Notes: generated from the letters alone by a model not told the origin. Shown: positions 8,606 through 17,192, counted from the first letter of the stretch. The stretch is 64,000 bases of DNA from Phenylobacterium sp. (GCF_030679875.1 NZ_JAUXSP010000002.1:228916-292915), one strand, 5' to 3'. Made by a program: numbers and translations.

Positions 8606-9364
8606 TCAGACCAGGGTGGCGAGCGCCTGAAGGCCGGCCAGGACGCCCCCGAAGGCGAGGGCCGATCCGATGGCGATGGCGAGGATCAGGCCGACCCGCG
8701 CGCCCGGGCCTAGATCGCGGGTGCTACCGCTTCGCCAGGATGGAAATTCTCGTCCAGCAGCACCCAGGTGAGACAGAGGATCTCCCGCATCACCATTTCC
8801 GGGGGCTTGAAGGCCGATAGCTTGCGGGTGGCTGAGACCAGATGCGTCACCATCTCGGCCTGGACCGATGAGGCCGCCAGGTCGGTCAGCTGGCGCTCCA
8901 GTTGATCCCAGGCGAAACCCGGCATCGACTCCGCCTGAGGCGAGGGTTTCGGCCACTTTTCCTCGAAGGCCTCGATCTCGCGTCTGAGGTGCAGGGCGCG
9001 GTTCACTGACGCCCGCCGATCCTCGCCGTTCCAGTGCTTCATGGGTCTCGCCTCCTGATGAGGCTCCACCCGACCATGCGCCTCGGCTGGCGTCTGTCCT
9101 GACCGTGTCCTGTCCTGACGCGATCAGGACAGACCCCGTCGCGCCGTCGCCGTCGCGCTCATGGTCGGCCAGCAGCCGCGCGGCGTGGTAGCGGTCGTTG
9201 ACCCCCAGCTTGCGGCGGGCGCGGTCGCAGTAGGTGTCGACGGAGGTCTTGGACATTCCAAGCTCGCGGGCGATCTGCTTGGAGCTGAAATGACGGTCCA
9301 CCAGGCGCAGGCAGTCGCGTTCCCGCACGGTCAGCAGTTCCACCTGTTGGCTCATGACCTTCAT
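8606..9364 (-). CDS. LuxR-type HTH regulator with C-terminal membrane anchor (coding frame interrupted by an overlapping gene)
   Basis: Residues 1-70 form a LuxR/GerE-type HTH (LLTVRERDCLRLVDRHFSSK, then ELGMSKTSVDTYCDRARRKL). The last ~34 residues are one clear transmembrane helix (GLILAIAIGSALAFGGVL). HTH plus C-terminal helix is an architecture I recall from related alphaproteobacteria. The middle part, about 8713-9042, has poor codon usage in this frame because another gene with good codon usage and its own ribosome-binding site is read there in a different frame. The start could be ATG 9364 or ATG 9355 (MSQQVELL). Whether the full frame is made as one protein is uncertain; the HTH part is solid. 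Confidence 0.6.
   Translation of the reverse strand: MKVMSQQVELLTVRERDCLRLVDRHFSSKQIARELGMSKTSVDTYCDRARRKLGVNDRYHAARLLADHERDGDGATGSVLIASGQDTVRTDASRGAWSGGASSGGETHEALERRGSAGVSEPRPAPQTRDRGLRGKVAETLASGGVDAGFRLGSTGAPADRPGGLIGPGRDGDASGLSHPQAIGLQAPGNGDAGDPLSHLGAAGREFPSWRSGSTRDLGPGARVGLILAIAIGSALAFGGVLAGLQALATLV
8710..9042 (-). CDS. Conserved-looking hypothetical protein nested within the LuxR frame
   Basis: A 110-residue protein starting MKHWNGEDRRASVNRALHLR. ATG 9042 is preceded by AGGAGG 8 bases upstream. Third positions are strongly G/C, unlike the overlapping frame, so this is the real coding frame between about 8710 and 9042. The product looks soluble and helical (EIEAFEEKWPK, QLERQLTDLAAS, MVMREILCLTWVLLDENF) with no recognised motif. 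It ends TAG at 8710-8712, exactly where good coding returns to the LuxR/anchor frame. It may be translationally coupled to the regulator. Confidence 0.75.
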   Translation of the reverse strand: MKHWNGEDRRASVNRALHLRREIEAFEEKWPKPSPQAESMPGFAWDQLERQLTDLAASSVQAEMVTHLVSATRKLSAFKPPEMVMREILCLTWVLLDENFHPGEAVAPAI

Positions 9365-9481
9365 CCCCACTGGATGGCTTCACTACACGCTATGCGGGGG
9401 GCTGCGTCCATCTCCCCTCGTCAAACGTATAGCCGAACAGAAGAGGTCGCTCAGAGGTTGAGCGTCAAGATGGAGCCGAAG

Positions 9482-9892
9482 ATGAATTTGACGGAGCCGG
9501 ACGCGAAGACGGACGTCGACAGCATCGATCAGGCGATCGGCGCGCGGGTCCGCGCCCGCCGCCGGTCCCTCAGCATGAGCCAGTCCGATCTCGCCGATCG
9601 GCTGGGCGTCTCATTCCAGCAGGTTCAGAAGTATGAGCGGGGCGCCAATCGCATCTCTGGCTCGACCCTGGTGACCGCCAGCCGCGCCCTCCAGACCACC
9701 GTCAGCTGGCTGGTGGGCGAGGAAGCCCATGAGAGCGCCGCGCCAGATGAGGCCTTCACCGCCCTGATGACGCCGGGCGCCCTGGAAATGCTGGAGGCCT
9801 ACCGGGTCATTCCTCGACCCCGGGCGCGACAGGCGCTGCTGGCGCTCGCCCGGGAAATGGCCCGTGGGGATGACCTGCCCGGCGGGCTTTGA
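9482..9892 (+). CDS. XRE family transcriptional regulator
   Basis: A 136-residue protein with a Cro/C1-type HTH at about residues 17-72 (IGARVRARRRSLSMSQSDLA, then RLGVSFQQVQKYERGANRIS), followed by a helical tail ending in PRARQALLALAREMA. This one-HTH-plus-short-tail form is common in Caulobacterales and Rhizobiales. ATG 9482 was chosen for its GGAG at a good distance; ATG 9470 is an alternative adding four residues. It is divergent from the LuxR locus and 35 bases upstream of the ShkA-like kinase, possibly in the same transcript. Confidence 0.85.
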   Translation: MNLTEPDAKTDVDSIDQAIGARVRARRRSLSMSQSDLADRLGVSFQQVQKYERGANRISGSTLVTASRALQTTVSWLVGEEAHESAAPDEAFTALMTPGALEMLEAYRVIPRPRARQALLALAREMARGDDLPGGL

Positions 9893-9927
9893 CGGCCCGT
9901 TAAACGGCGTCGGGCTAGGCTCCCGCC

Positions 9928-11484
9928 ATGGGACTCCCAGCCGACGACATTGATGGGCCAGACGGCCAGGGCGAACGGATCAGCACGGGCCAGCTCGCCG
10001 CCCTCAGCCATGAATTCCGCACGCCCCTGAGTGGCGTGCTGGGGATGGCGCGCCTTCTGGAAGGCACCCGGCTCAGCGCCGAGCAGAGGGCCTATGTCAG
10101 CGCCATGCGCGACTCTGGCGAACACCTGCTGGGTCTCGTCAACGAATTGCTCGACTTCGCCCGCCTCGGCGCAGGCAAGATTGAGCTGCGGGCCGCGCCG
10201 GTTCCGGTGGAGGATCTGCTGCGCGCGGTCTGCGAGCTGCTCAGCCCCCGGGCGCACGAGAAGGGCCTCGAGATCGCCTGGGCCTCTCCGGACGCCGACG
10301 CCGTGCTGATCGCCGATGAGAGCCGGCTTCGTCAGATCCTGCTCAACTTCGCCGGCAATGCGGTCAAGTTCACCGCCAAGGGGGGCGTCCTGCTGGACGC
10401 CGCCCCCACGAGGGACGGCCGCTGGCGGTTTACGGTGACCGATACCGGCCCTGGTGTCAGCCAGTCGGCCCGGGACCTGATCTTCGACGCCTTCGCCCAG
10501 TCCGACCCCAGCCATCAGCTCACCGGCTCGGGCCTCGGCCTGGCCATCGCCCGGCGCCTGGCCCTGGCCATGGACGGGGAGGTCGGGGTTGAGACCGCCC
10601 CCGATGGCGGCGCGGTGTTCTGGTTCGAAGCGCCCCTGGAGACCCTGGCGGCGAGCAGCCAGGCTCAGGTCCTGCCTCTGGCCGGCCTGCGGGTGGGGAT
10701 CGCCTCCGCCAACCCCGTGGTGCGGGAGGCCGCCAGCCGCCAGGTTCTAGCCTGCGGCGGGGAGCCTGTGGTCGCCGATCAGGTGGAGGCGCTGCTGCCC
10801 CTCACCGGTCCCCAGGACGTCCTGCTGCTCGACCATGCCCTGGGACAGGCCGGGCGCAAGGTGCGTCGGCCCTTCGACCGTCCAGCCCTGATCCTGCTGG
10901 CCCCCGAGGAGCGGGATCGCATCGCCCGCTACCGGGCCTCGGGCTTCTGCGGCTATCTCATCAAGCCCCTGCGCCGCGCCTCCCTGGCCGAGCGGGTGCT
11001 GGCGGCTCTGCACAGCGCCGCCGACCAGCCTCAGGCCCCGGATGATGACCGGGTCGCCCCGGCTGCGGCGCCTGGCGCCCGGGTGCTGCTGGTGGAGGAT
11101 AATCCCGTCAACGCCCTGTTGGCCCGCACCCTGCTGACCCGCGAAGGGTGCAGCGTGGACCACGCCCTGACCGGTCACGAGGCCCTGGCGGCGCTGCAGG
11201 TGGGGACCTACGATCTGGTGCTGATGGACATGCGCCTGCCCGACATTACCGGCGAAGAGACCACCCGGCGGCTGCGGTCAGCCGGCGTCGAGACCCCCGT
11301 CGTGGCCTTGACGGCCAACGCCTTCCAGGAAGACCAGGAAGCCTGCATGGCGGCTGGGATGAACGGCTTTCTGGTCAAGCCCCTGGCTGTGGAGGCCCTG
11401 CGAGGGGTCCTTTCCCGCTGGGCTCGCCGACCGATGGCCGAGGCGGTCTGGACGGAAGCCTCCGACCGCGCCAAGTTCGGCTGA
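9928..11484 (+). CDS. shkA: ShkA-like hybrid histidine kinase with pseudoreceiver (c-di-GMP responsive type)
   Basis: A 518-residue soluble hybrid kinase with no sensory domain. DHp carries phospho-acceptor H28 (LSHEFRTPL), then the CA domain (N-box FAGNAVKF, DTGPGV, GSGLGLAIA), a degenerate receiver (about residues 250-362) and a canonical receiver with D434 (LVLMDMRLPD) and K484. This matches ShkA of C. crescentus, which feeds the TacA pathway. From memory, ShkA binds c-di-GMP in REC1 through R324, Y338, I340, P342 and R344; here R329, Y343, I345, P347 and R349 have the identical spacing, and a DDDR sequence (372-375) sits where the inhibitory DDR linker motif is expected. The ortholog call rests on architecture plus these residues. 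Confidence 0.78.
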   Translation: MGLPADDIDGPDGQGERISTGQLAALSHEFRTPLSGVLGMARLLEGTRLSAEQRAYVSAMRDSGEHLLGLVNELLDFARLGAGKIELRAAPVPVEDLLRAVCELLSPRAHEKGLEIAWASPDADAVLIADESRLRQILLNFAGNAVKFTAKGGVLLDAAPTRDGRWRFTVTDTGPGVSQSARDLIFDAFAQSDPSHQLTGSGLGLAIARRLALAMDGEVGVETAPDGGAVFWFEAPLETLAASSQAQVLPLAGLRVGIASANPVVREAASRQVLACGGEPVVADQVEALLPLTGPQDVLLLDHALGQAGRKVRRPFDRPALILLAPEERDRIARYRASGFCGYLIKPLRRASLAERVLAALHSAADQPQAPDDDRVAPAAAPGARVLLVEDNPVNALLARTLLTREGCSVDHALTGHEALAALQVGTYDLVLMDMRLPDITGEETTRRLRSAGVETPVVALTANAFQEDQEACMAAGMNGFLVKPLAVEALRGVLSRWARRPMAEAVWTEASDRAKFG

Positions 11485-11517
11485 ATCTGGCGGGGCGTCC
11501 CGCCTCGGGGAGACGCC

Positions 11518-13269
11518 ATGAACACCCAAGACGCTGGCCAGACGCCCGCGCCGAAGCCCAGCCTGCTTTCGGCCCTGACCGTCTATGGGGAGCGGCGGGC
11601 CCTGATCATGCTCGCCCTGGGGTTCGCCTCGGGCCTGCCCAACCTGCTGATCTTCGACACCCTGTCGGCTTGGCTGCGGGAATCGGGGCTGTCCCTCCAG
11701 GTCATCAGCATCTTCTCCCTGGCGACGCTCGCCTATTCGATGAAGCTGCTCTGGGCGCCGCTGGTGGACCGGACGAAGATTCCATGGCTGACCAACCGCC
11801 TGGGACATCGACGCTCCTGGATGCTGGTGGCGCAGGTCGCGGTGATGATCGGCCTCTGGCTGGTGGCCGGCGGCGACCCGGTGCGGAACCTTGGCATGAT
11901 GGCCCTGCTGGCGGTGCTGGTGGCGTTCGCCGGGGCCACCCAGGACATCGTCATCGACGCCTGGCGGATCGAGGCGGCTGGCGAGACCCGTCAGGGCGCC
12001 CTGGCGGCGGCCTATCAGTGGGGCTATCGGATCGCGATCATTGTCGCGGGCGCCGTCCCGCTGATCCTGGCCCAGCAGTACAGCTGGAATGTCTCCTATC
12101 TGGTCATGGCCGCCCTGATGCTGATCGGGGTCGCCGGCGTCCTGGGCGCCCCGCGGGAGGCCCAGCACATCGTCCGGGCGATCAATCTGGAGGGCGTGCC
12201 CTCCCGGCCTGGCCTTGAGCTGCCCGAATGGCTGGCCCGGCTGACCCTGGTGCTGGCTGGCGCGGTGGTGCTCGGCTCCGGGCTCGCCGGTTCGGCCGAC
12301 ATCCTGGCCCAGGGACTCGCTGCGATCGGTCAGGCCGGCGCGGGTGAGGGCCTGGTGGCGGCCTGGACCAGCCGTCCCTGGGGGGTGTTTCTGCAGGTCG
12401 GCGCCGTGCTGGTCGGGGGCGGGCTGATCGTCCTGGCGGCCTTCCCGATTCCAGGCTTTCGCACCCGACCTGGCGTCTATCTGTCAGCGGCCCTGTTCGA
12501 TCCGTTCATTGACTTCTTCGACCGCTATCGCGGGACCGCGGCCCTGATCCTGGCCCTGATCTGCCTCTATCGGCTGGCGGACTTCGTCCTCAACATCATG
12601 ACCCCCTTCTATCTGGACCTGGGTTTCACCCTGGTGGAGATCGCCGAGGTGCGGAAGGTGTTCGGGGTGGCCATGTCCATGCTGGGGGTCTTTCTGGGGG
12701 GTCTGGCTGTGGCCCGGTTCGGGCTGCTTCGGGCCCTTTTGATCGGCGCCTTCGCCGGACCCTTGAGCAATCTTGTCTTCGCCTGGCTGGCGATCGAGGG
12801 GGCGTGGCTGCCGGCCCTGTTCGTGGCCATCGGCGTGGACAATGTGGCCGGTGGTTTCGCGGGCACCTGTCTGATCGCCTATATGTCCAGCCTGACCGGC
12901 CAGGGCTTCACGGCCACCCAGTATGCGGTCTTCTCGTCCTTCTATTCCCTGCCAGGTAAGCTTCTGGCGTCCCAGTCTGGCCGCATCGTCGAGAGCACGG
13001 CCGCTGCGGCTGAGGCCGGCGGAGCCCTGGGCGCCTTCAAGGGACTTTTCGCGGGCCTGCCGGCGGAAGCTTATGCCAGCGCCGTGGAGAAGTCGGGGGT
13101 CAGCGCGGCCGCCCTGGGGACTGGCTACCTGCTGTTCTTCATCTATTCGGCCCTGATCGGCGTGGTGGGCATCGTCCTGGCCTTCATGGTCGCCGCCCGC
13201 CAAAAGCCGCCAGAGGCTCAGTTATTCGAGGCGGCGCCAGAGGGGGCTTCCGTCTCGCCGCCGGCCTGA
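11518..13269 (+). CDS. ampG: AmpG-like MFS permease (muropeptide transporter family)
   Basis: A 583-residue polytopic membrane protein. The first half shows AmpG/acetyl-CoA-transporter MFS signatures: LGFASGLPNLLIFDTLSAWL, YSMKLLWAPLVDRT, LGHRRSWML and GATQDIVIDAWRIE. AmpG imports GlcNAc-anhydroMurNAc peptides for cell-wall recycling. The protein is longer than E. coli AmpG because of an extra loop and hydrophobic segments around residues 225-320 and a C-terminal extension. GGGGAGA precedes ATG 11518. Its last 52 bases overlap the convergent protease-like gene. The substrate is inferred from family only. Confidence 0.82.
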   Translation: MNTQDAGQTPAPKPSLLSALTVYGERRALIMLALGFASGLPNLLIFDTLSAWLRESGLSLQVISIFSLATLAYSMKLLWAPLVDRTKIPWLTNRLGHRRSWMLVAQVAVMIGLWLVAGGDPVRNLGMMALLAVLVAFAGATQDIVIDAWRIEAAGETRQGALAAAYQWGYRIAIIVAGAVPLILAQQYSWNVSYLVMAALMLIGVAGVLGAPREAQHIVRAINLEGVPSRPGLELPEWLARLTLVLAGAVVLGSGLAGSADILAQGLAAIGQAGAGEGLVAAWTSRPWGVFLQVGAVLVGGGLIVLAAFPIPGFRTRPGVYLSAALFDPFIDFFDRYRGTAALILALICLYRLADFVLNIMTPFYLDLGFTLVEIAEVRKVFGVAMSMLGVFLGGLAVARFGLLRALLIGAFAGPLSNLVFAWLAIEGAWLPALFVAIGVDNVAGGFAGTCLIAYMSSLTGQGFTATQYAVFSSFYSLPGKLLASQSGRIVESTAAAAEAGGALGAFKGLFAGLPAEAYASAVEKSGVSAAALGTGYLLFFIYSALIGVVGIVLAFMVAARQKPPEAQLFEAAPEGASVSPPA

Positions 13270-14189
13270 CCCGCCACCTCGGGGCGCGCCCCGTCTGGCA
13301 GGACTTCAGGCGCCGGCATGGTCGCAGGCGTTCCGCGGCCGGGCCGGGCGTTGGCCGCGCCGGGCGCAATACAGATCACCTGCGCCACCCGGAGGTCTCG
13401 GCGCAGGTTGTCAGCCACCCGGCCATAGTTCTCCGGCGTCACAGGCTCGCCCACGGCGAAGCTCGCGGGCTGGCGACCCGAGGCGGTCAGGGCAGTGAGC
13501 ACGGTCTCCGGAGACGTCGTATAGATGCGCCCCCGGCGGGGAGCCTCGGCCACCGTCACGCCGATCACCCGCCCGCCGCTGTCCAGGGCCGGCGCGCCCG
13601 ACAGACCAGCGAGGGTGCCGGCCAGACCGTCGGTGCGGCCGGTCTCGGCCCAGACGAGCACAGATTCCGTCCGCTCGCCCCGTCCGCGCACCACCAGGTT
13701 CTCCCGGCCCAGCAGTCGGGAGGTCGCCTCGCCCGCCCGGCCCTGGGGATAGCCCGGATGGAAGGCCCGATCGCCGCGACGCAGGGTGCGGTCCAGGCCG
13801 AGCGGCAAGGCTGGCGCGCCGCCTTCGGTCACCAGGATGGCGGCTTCGCCGCGGGGATCGATGAACACCTCGGCGTCCACCCCTCGGCCGTCGGCGACCA
13901 TGATGGCGGCATGGCTGCAACCTTCGACCACATGGCGGGCGGTCATCCAGACGCCGTCGTCGGATACGGCGAAGGCCGTGCCGGCGCCGGGCTCTGCGGT
14001 CTGTGGCACCTCGACCACCACGGCCGGATCGAAGGGCGAGGCCGGCCCCAGGGGCAGGCCTTCTTCCCCCGGCACCGGCGGCGGCGGCGGCGGCGCAGCC
14101 GCGTTCTCCTGCCGGCCCACGGCTGAGATCAGCAGGGCCAGGACGACGGCGGCGTAGACGAGCCAGTCCGGGAGGCGGGGAAAGTGCAT
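13218..14189 (-). CDS. Trypsin-like (S1C) serine protease-like protein, catalytic Asp replaced by Glu
   Basis: A 323-residue protein with an N-terminal membrane/signal segment (LVYAAVVLALLISAVG), a proline-rich linker, then a trypsin fold: histidine in TARHVVEGC, serine in GLSGAPALD, oxyanion-type loops. The position that is aspartate in Deg/trypsin-like proteases (DPxxDLALL) reads DPRGEAAIL, so Glu replaces Asp and activity is uncertain. No PDZ domain is seen; the tail is Gly/Pro/Ala-rich. It is periplasmic or membrane-anchored. The end overlaps the convergent AmpG-like gene by 52 bases. The DUF350 gene lies 7 bases upstream on the same strand, so the two are probably cotranscribed. Confidence 0.8.
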   Translation of the reverse strand: MHFPRLPDWLVYAAVVLALLISAVGRQENAAAPPPPPPVPGEEGLPLGPASPFDPAVVVEVPQTAEPGAGTAFAVSDDGVWMTARHVVEGCSHAAIMVADGRGVDAEVFIDPRGEAAILVTEGGAPALPLGLDRTLRRGDRAFHPGYPQGRAGEATSRLLGRENLVVRGRGERTESVLVWAETGRTDGLAGTLAGLSGAPALDSGGRVIGVTVAEAPRRGRIYTTSPETVLTALTASGRQPASFAVGEPVTPENYGRVADNLRRDLRVAQVICIAPGAANARPGRGTPATMPAPEVLPDGARPEVAGQAGGETEAPSGAASNN

Positions 14190-14196
14190 CAGGCGG

Positions 14197-14625
14197 TCAG
14201 GGCGCCACGGCTGCGGCGAGGATCAGGGCGGTGGCCAGCTTGGCCCCCACCAGCAGGGCGGCTGCGGCGACCTCGCCGTCCTGAATGCGTTGGGGCAGGC
14301 CCCGCAGCAGCAGGTCCACAACCCTGAACACCAGCAGCTGGACCATGACCGTCGAGACCCCCCAGATGACGATCTCCACCAGGGAGGTCGAGGAGTTCAG
14401 CGACAGGGCGAGCGGCGCGGCCAGGCCGACCAGGACGCCCCCCAGGGAGATGGCGGCCGCGGCGTTGCCGTCGCGGATCAGGGCGACCTCCTTGTGCGGA
14501 GTCAGCAGCACATAGAGCGCGGCCCCCAAGAAGAGGATCAGCACCGCGACGCCGGCGTGCAGCAGGGTGGTGGGAAAACCGATGGCGAAGGCCTGGATTT
14601 CCGGAGACTGAAGGTCGGGGGGCAT
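14197..14625 (-). CDS. DUF350 family membrane protein
   Basis: A 142-residue protein with four hydrophobic helices arranged as two similar halves (LLHAGVAVLILFLGAALYVLL, then an AAAAISLGGVLVGLA type motif after a charged loop), the DUF350 pattern. DUF350 proteins are small inner-membrane proteins of unknown function. The stop is 7 bases before the start of the serine-protease-like gene, suggesting one transcript. Confidence 0.85.
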   Translation of the reverse strand: MPPDLQSPEIQAFAIGFPTTLLHAGVAVLILFLGAALYVLLTPHKEVALIRDGNAAAAISLGGVLVGLAAPLALSLNSSTSLVEIVIWGVSTVMVQLLVFRVVDLLLRGLPQRIQDGEVAAAALLVGAKLATALILAAAVAP

Positions 14626-14693
14626 GGCGGCTCACCTCGGCGGCGTCGGGAGGGGGATGGTTAGCACGAGGTCTGGCGCTACAAGCAAGCAGT

Positions 14694-15881
14694 TCAGGCC
14701 GCAGGTGCGTCCTTCGCTTGAAGGGCGAGCGCTTCCTGGTCCAGACGCCGCCGCTCGCTGGCGCGCATCTTCTCGCTCTCCGACTTGAGCTGACCGCAGG
14801 CGGCCAGGATGTCCCGACCCCGCGGTGTGCGGATCGGCGAGGCGTAGCCGGCCCGGTTCAGAATCGCGGCGAAGGCCTCGATGGTCTTCCAGTCCGAGCA
14901 CTCATAGGGCGAGCCTGGCCAGGGATTGAACGGGATCAGGTTGATCTTGGCCGGAACGCCCTTGATCAGGTTGAGCAACGCCTTGGCCTCGGCCGGGCTG
15001 TCGTTCACGCCTTTGAGCATGACGTATTCGAAGGTCACCCGACGGGCGTTGGACAGGCCCGGATAGGCCCGGATGCCGTCCATCAGCTGCGCGAGGGGAT
15101 ATTTGCGGTTCAGCGGCACCAGCTCGTCGCGCAACTCATCATTGGTGGCGTGCAGCGAGATGGCCAGCATGGCCTGGGTCTGGTCGCCTAGGGGGATCAG
15201 CTCCGGCACCACGCCCGAGGTCGAGACCGTGATCCGCCGGCGCGAGATGGCGATGCCCTCATTGTCGGCGATGATGTCGATGGCGCCGGCCACATGGGGC
15301 AGATTGTAGAGCGGTTCGCCCATGCCCATGAAGACGATGTTGGAGAGCCGGCGGTCTTCCTTGGGGCTCGGCCACTCCTCCAGGTCGTCCCGGGCCACCT
15401 GCACCTGGGCGACGATCTCGGCGGCGGTCAGGTTGCGCACCAGGGCCTGGGTGCCGGTGTGGCAGAAGGTGCAGTTGAGCGTGCAGCCGACCTGGCTGGA
15501 GACGCACAGCGCGCCTGATCGGCCGACATCGGGGATATAGACCGTCTCGACCTCGATGCCCGGCGCCATGCGGATCAGCCACTTGCGGGTGCCGTCGCGG
15601 GAGACCTGGCGCTCGACCACCTCTGGCCGCGCCAGGGTGAAGGCGGCGTCGAGGGCCGCCCGGGTCTCCTTGGCCACGTCGGTCATGGCGGCGAAGTCGG
15701 TGAGGCCATAGTGATGGATCCAGCGCCACAGCTGGGTGGCCCGCATCTTGGCCTTGTCCGGGCGCACCACGCCGGCCTCGATCAAGGCGGCGGCCAGCTG
15801 CGGCCGGGTCAGCCCCGACAGGTTCGGCCGGGTCGGCGTCGCCACAGGCTTCGCGCGCGAAAGATCGAGGGTGACGCCCAA
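14694..15881 (-). CDS. rlmN: Dual-specificity 23S rRNA A2503 / tRNA A37 C2-methyltransferase RlmN
   Basis: Radical-SAM methyltransferase making m2A at 23S rRNA A2503 and tRNA A37. The cluster motif C-x3-C-x2-C is [12 protein letters not shown], the SAM/Gly-rich motif is [10 protein letters not shown], and the resolving/substrate cysteine is in ILAACGQL near the C-terminus; the other catalytic cysteine is also present. The start is uncertain: no ATG is available near the conserved N-terminus. TTG 15881 ([11 protein letters not shown]) gives 395 residues, matching homologues; an upstream TTG at 15989 would add 36 low-complexity residues. It is monocistronic by spacing. Confidence 0.93.
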   Translation of the reverse strand: MGVTLDLSRAKPVATPTRPNLSGLTRPQLAAALIEAGVVRPDKAKMRATQLWRWIHHYGLTDFAAMTDVAKETRAALDAAFTLARPEVVERQVSRDGTRKWLIRMAPGIEVETVYIPDVGRSGALCVSSQVGCTLNCTFCHTGTQALVRNLTAAEIVAQVQVARDDLEEWPSPKEDRRLSNIVFMGMGEPLYNLPHVAGAIDIIADNEGIAISRRRITVSTSGVVPELIPLGDQTQAMLAISLHATNDELRDELVPLNRKYPLAQLMDGIRAYPGLSNARRVTFEYVMLKGVNDSPAEAKALLNLIKGVPAKINLIPFNPWPGSPYECSDWKTIEAFAAILNRAGYASPIRTPRGRDILAACGQLKSESEKMRASERRRLDQEALALQAKDAPAA

Positions 15882-16034
15882 GGGTCTGAACTCACTGTCT
15901 GGAAGATCAGCCAATATAGGCGAGGGCGAGCGCGCTTCCAACTCATGGGCGGATGACGCGACGGAAGACGCGGCGGCGGCAGGCCTCAAACAAATGTTCG
16001 TCTGCGACCTTCCGCCGCCGCCGGGCCTGGGTTA

Positions 16035-16063
16035 GCGTCCGCGCCAATCGGATAATCGGACGC
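16035..16063. promoter_or_regulatory. Inverted repeat just upstream of the quinone oxidoreductase gene
   Basis: GCGTCCG at 16035-16041 pairs with CGGACGC at 16057-16063 (7-bp arms, 15-base spacer), ending 11 bases before ATG 16075. It could be a leader hairpin or an operator. The spacer also holds ATCGGATAATCGGA, a short direct repeat. Confidence 0.35.
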
Positions 16064-16074
16064 GGGAGAACGAC

Positions 16075-17076
16075 ATGAAGGCAGTGCTGAGCAAGGTGAC
16101 GGGCGGTCCTGAGACACTGGTTGTCGAAGACGTTCCTGCGCCCACCGCCGGCCCCGGCCAGGCGTTGATCTCGGTGAAGGCCGTCGGCGTCAACTTCCCC
16201 GACGTGCTGATGATCGAGGACAAGTACCAGTCGCGGCCCCCGCGCCCCTTCTCGCCAGGCGGCGAACTGTCGGGCGTGATCAAGGCCGTCGGTGAGGGCG
16301 TCACCAATGTGAAGGTGGGCGATCGCATCCTGGCCAATACGGGCTGGGGCGGCATGGCCGAAGAGGTGGCCCTGCCGGCCAACCGCCTGTGGCACATCCC
16401 CGACAGCATGCCCCATGATGTGGCCGCAGCCTTCATCCTGACCTATGGCACCTCCTTCCACGCCCTGAAGCATCGGGGCCGGGTGAAGGCGGGCGAGAGC
16501 CTGCTGGTGCTGGGCGCCGCCGGCGGCGTCGGGCTGGCGGCCGTTGAGCTGGGCAAGGCGATGGGCATGCGGGTCGTCGCCGCCTGCTCCAGCCAGGAAA
16601 AGGTCGATCTGGCCATCAAGCACGGCGCCGATGAAGGCGTGGTCTATGGCCGTGGCCCCTTCGACCGCGACGGCCAGAAGCAGCTGTCGGAACTGTTCAA
16701 GTCCAAGGCCGGTCCGGGCGGCTTCGACGTCATCTATGACGCCGTCGGCGGCGACTATGCGGAGCCTGCCCTGCGCACCATCGCCTGGGAAGGCCGCTAC
16801 CTGGTCATCGGCTTCGCGGCCGGCGAAATTCCGAAGATCCCCCTGAACCTGACCCTGCTGAAGGGCTGCGAGATCGTCGGCGTCTTCTGGGGCACCTGGG
16901 CGGCCAAGGATCCCGAGGCCTTCGCCCAGAGCGTCAAGGATCTGCTGGCGCTCTATGCCGAGGGCAAGATCAAGCCCCATGTCTCCGAACGCTTCCCCCT
17001 GGACAAGGGCGCCGACGCCATCGCCCACCTGGCCAGCCGCAAGGCCATGGGCAAGGTGGTCGTCACCGTCGACTGA
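16075..17076 (+). CDS. NADPH:quinone oxidoreductase family protein (MDR superfamily, zinc-free)
   Basis: A 333-residue medium-chain reductase. It has the GroES-like N-terminal domain (GVNFPDVLMIEDKYQ, PGGELSGVI), no catalytic or structural zinc cysteines, and the NADPH-binding motif LVLGAAGGVGLAAVELGKA (about residues 144-162), as in quinone oxidoreductase and related enoyl reductases. It probably reduces quinones or alpha,beta-unsaturated carbonyls using NADPH; the substrate is not determinable. GGGAGAACGAC precedes the ATG. It lies next to a repeat element and an SDR. Confidence 0.88.
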   Translation: MKAVLSKVTGGPETLVVEDVPAPTAGPGQALISVKAVGVNFPDVLMIEDKYQSRPPRPFSPGGELSGVIKAVGEGVTNVKVGDRILANTGWGGMAEEVALPANRLWHIPDSMPHDVAAAFILTYGTSFHALKHRGRVKAGESLLVLGAAGGVGLAAVELGKAMGMRVVAACSSQEKVDLAIKHGADEGVVYGRGPFDRDGQKQLSELFKSKAGPGGFDVIYDAVGGDYAEPALRTIAWEGRYLVIGFAAGEIPKIPLNLTLLKGCEIVGVFWGTWAAKDPEAFAQSVKDLLALYAEGKIKPHVSERFPLDKGADAIAHLASRKAMGKVVVTVD

Positions 17077-17143
17077 TCCCGATCTCGGCGGCGGGGGTGG
17101 AAGCAGCTTCCCCTCCCGCCCGTCGCGCCAGATTCTTTAGGCC

Positions 17144-17192
17144 GAGCGCGTTTCAGCCGTAAAACCGGTTTCCACTTTTACGAAACGCGCTC
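17144..17192. repeat. Palindromic intergenic repeat element, copy 1
   Basis: The outer arms GAGCGCGTTTC (17144-17154) and GAAACGCGCTC (17182-17192) are perfectly complementary; an inner stem GTAAAA/TTTTAC (17159-17164 with 17176-17181) surrounds CCGGTTTCCAC. A second copy with the same arms and the central ACCGGT-TCCACT core lies at 46586-46635. The ACCGGTTTCCACTTTT-type core recalls dispersed palindromes I know from other alphaproteobacterial genomes. Confidence 0.8.

Noticed and set aside
14085..14098. GGC microsatellite-like run considered as a repeat element
   Set aside because: It encodes the proline-rich linker of the protease-like protein and is simple codon-level repetition.
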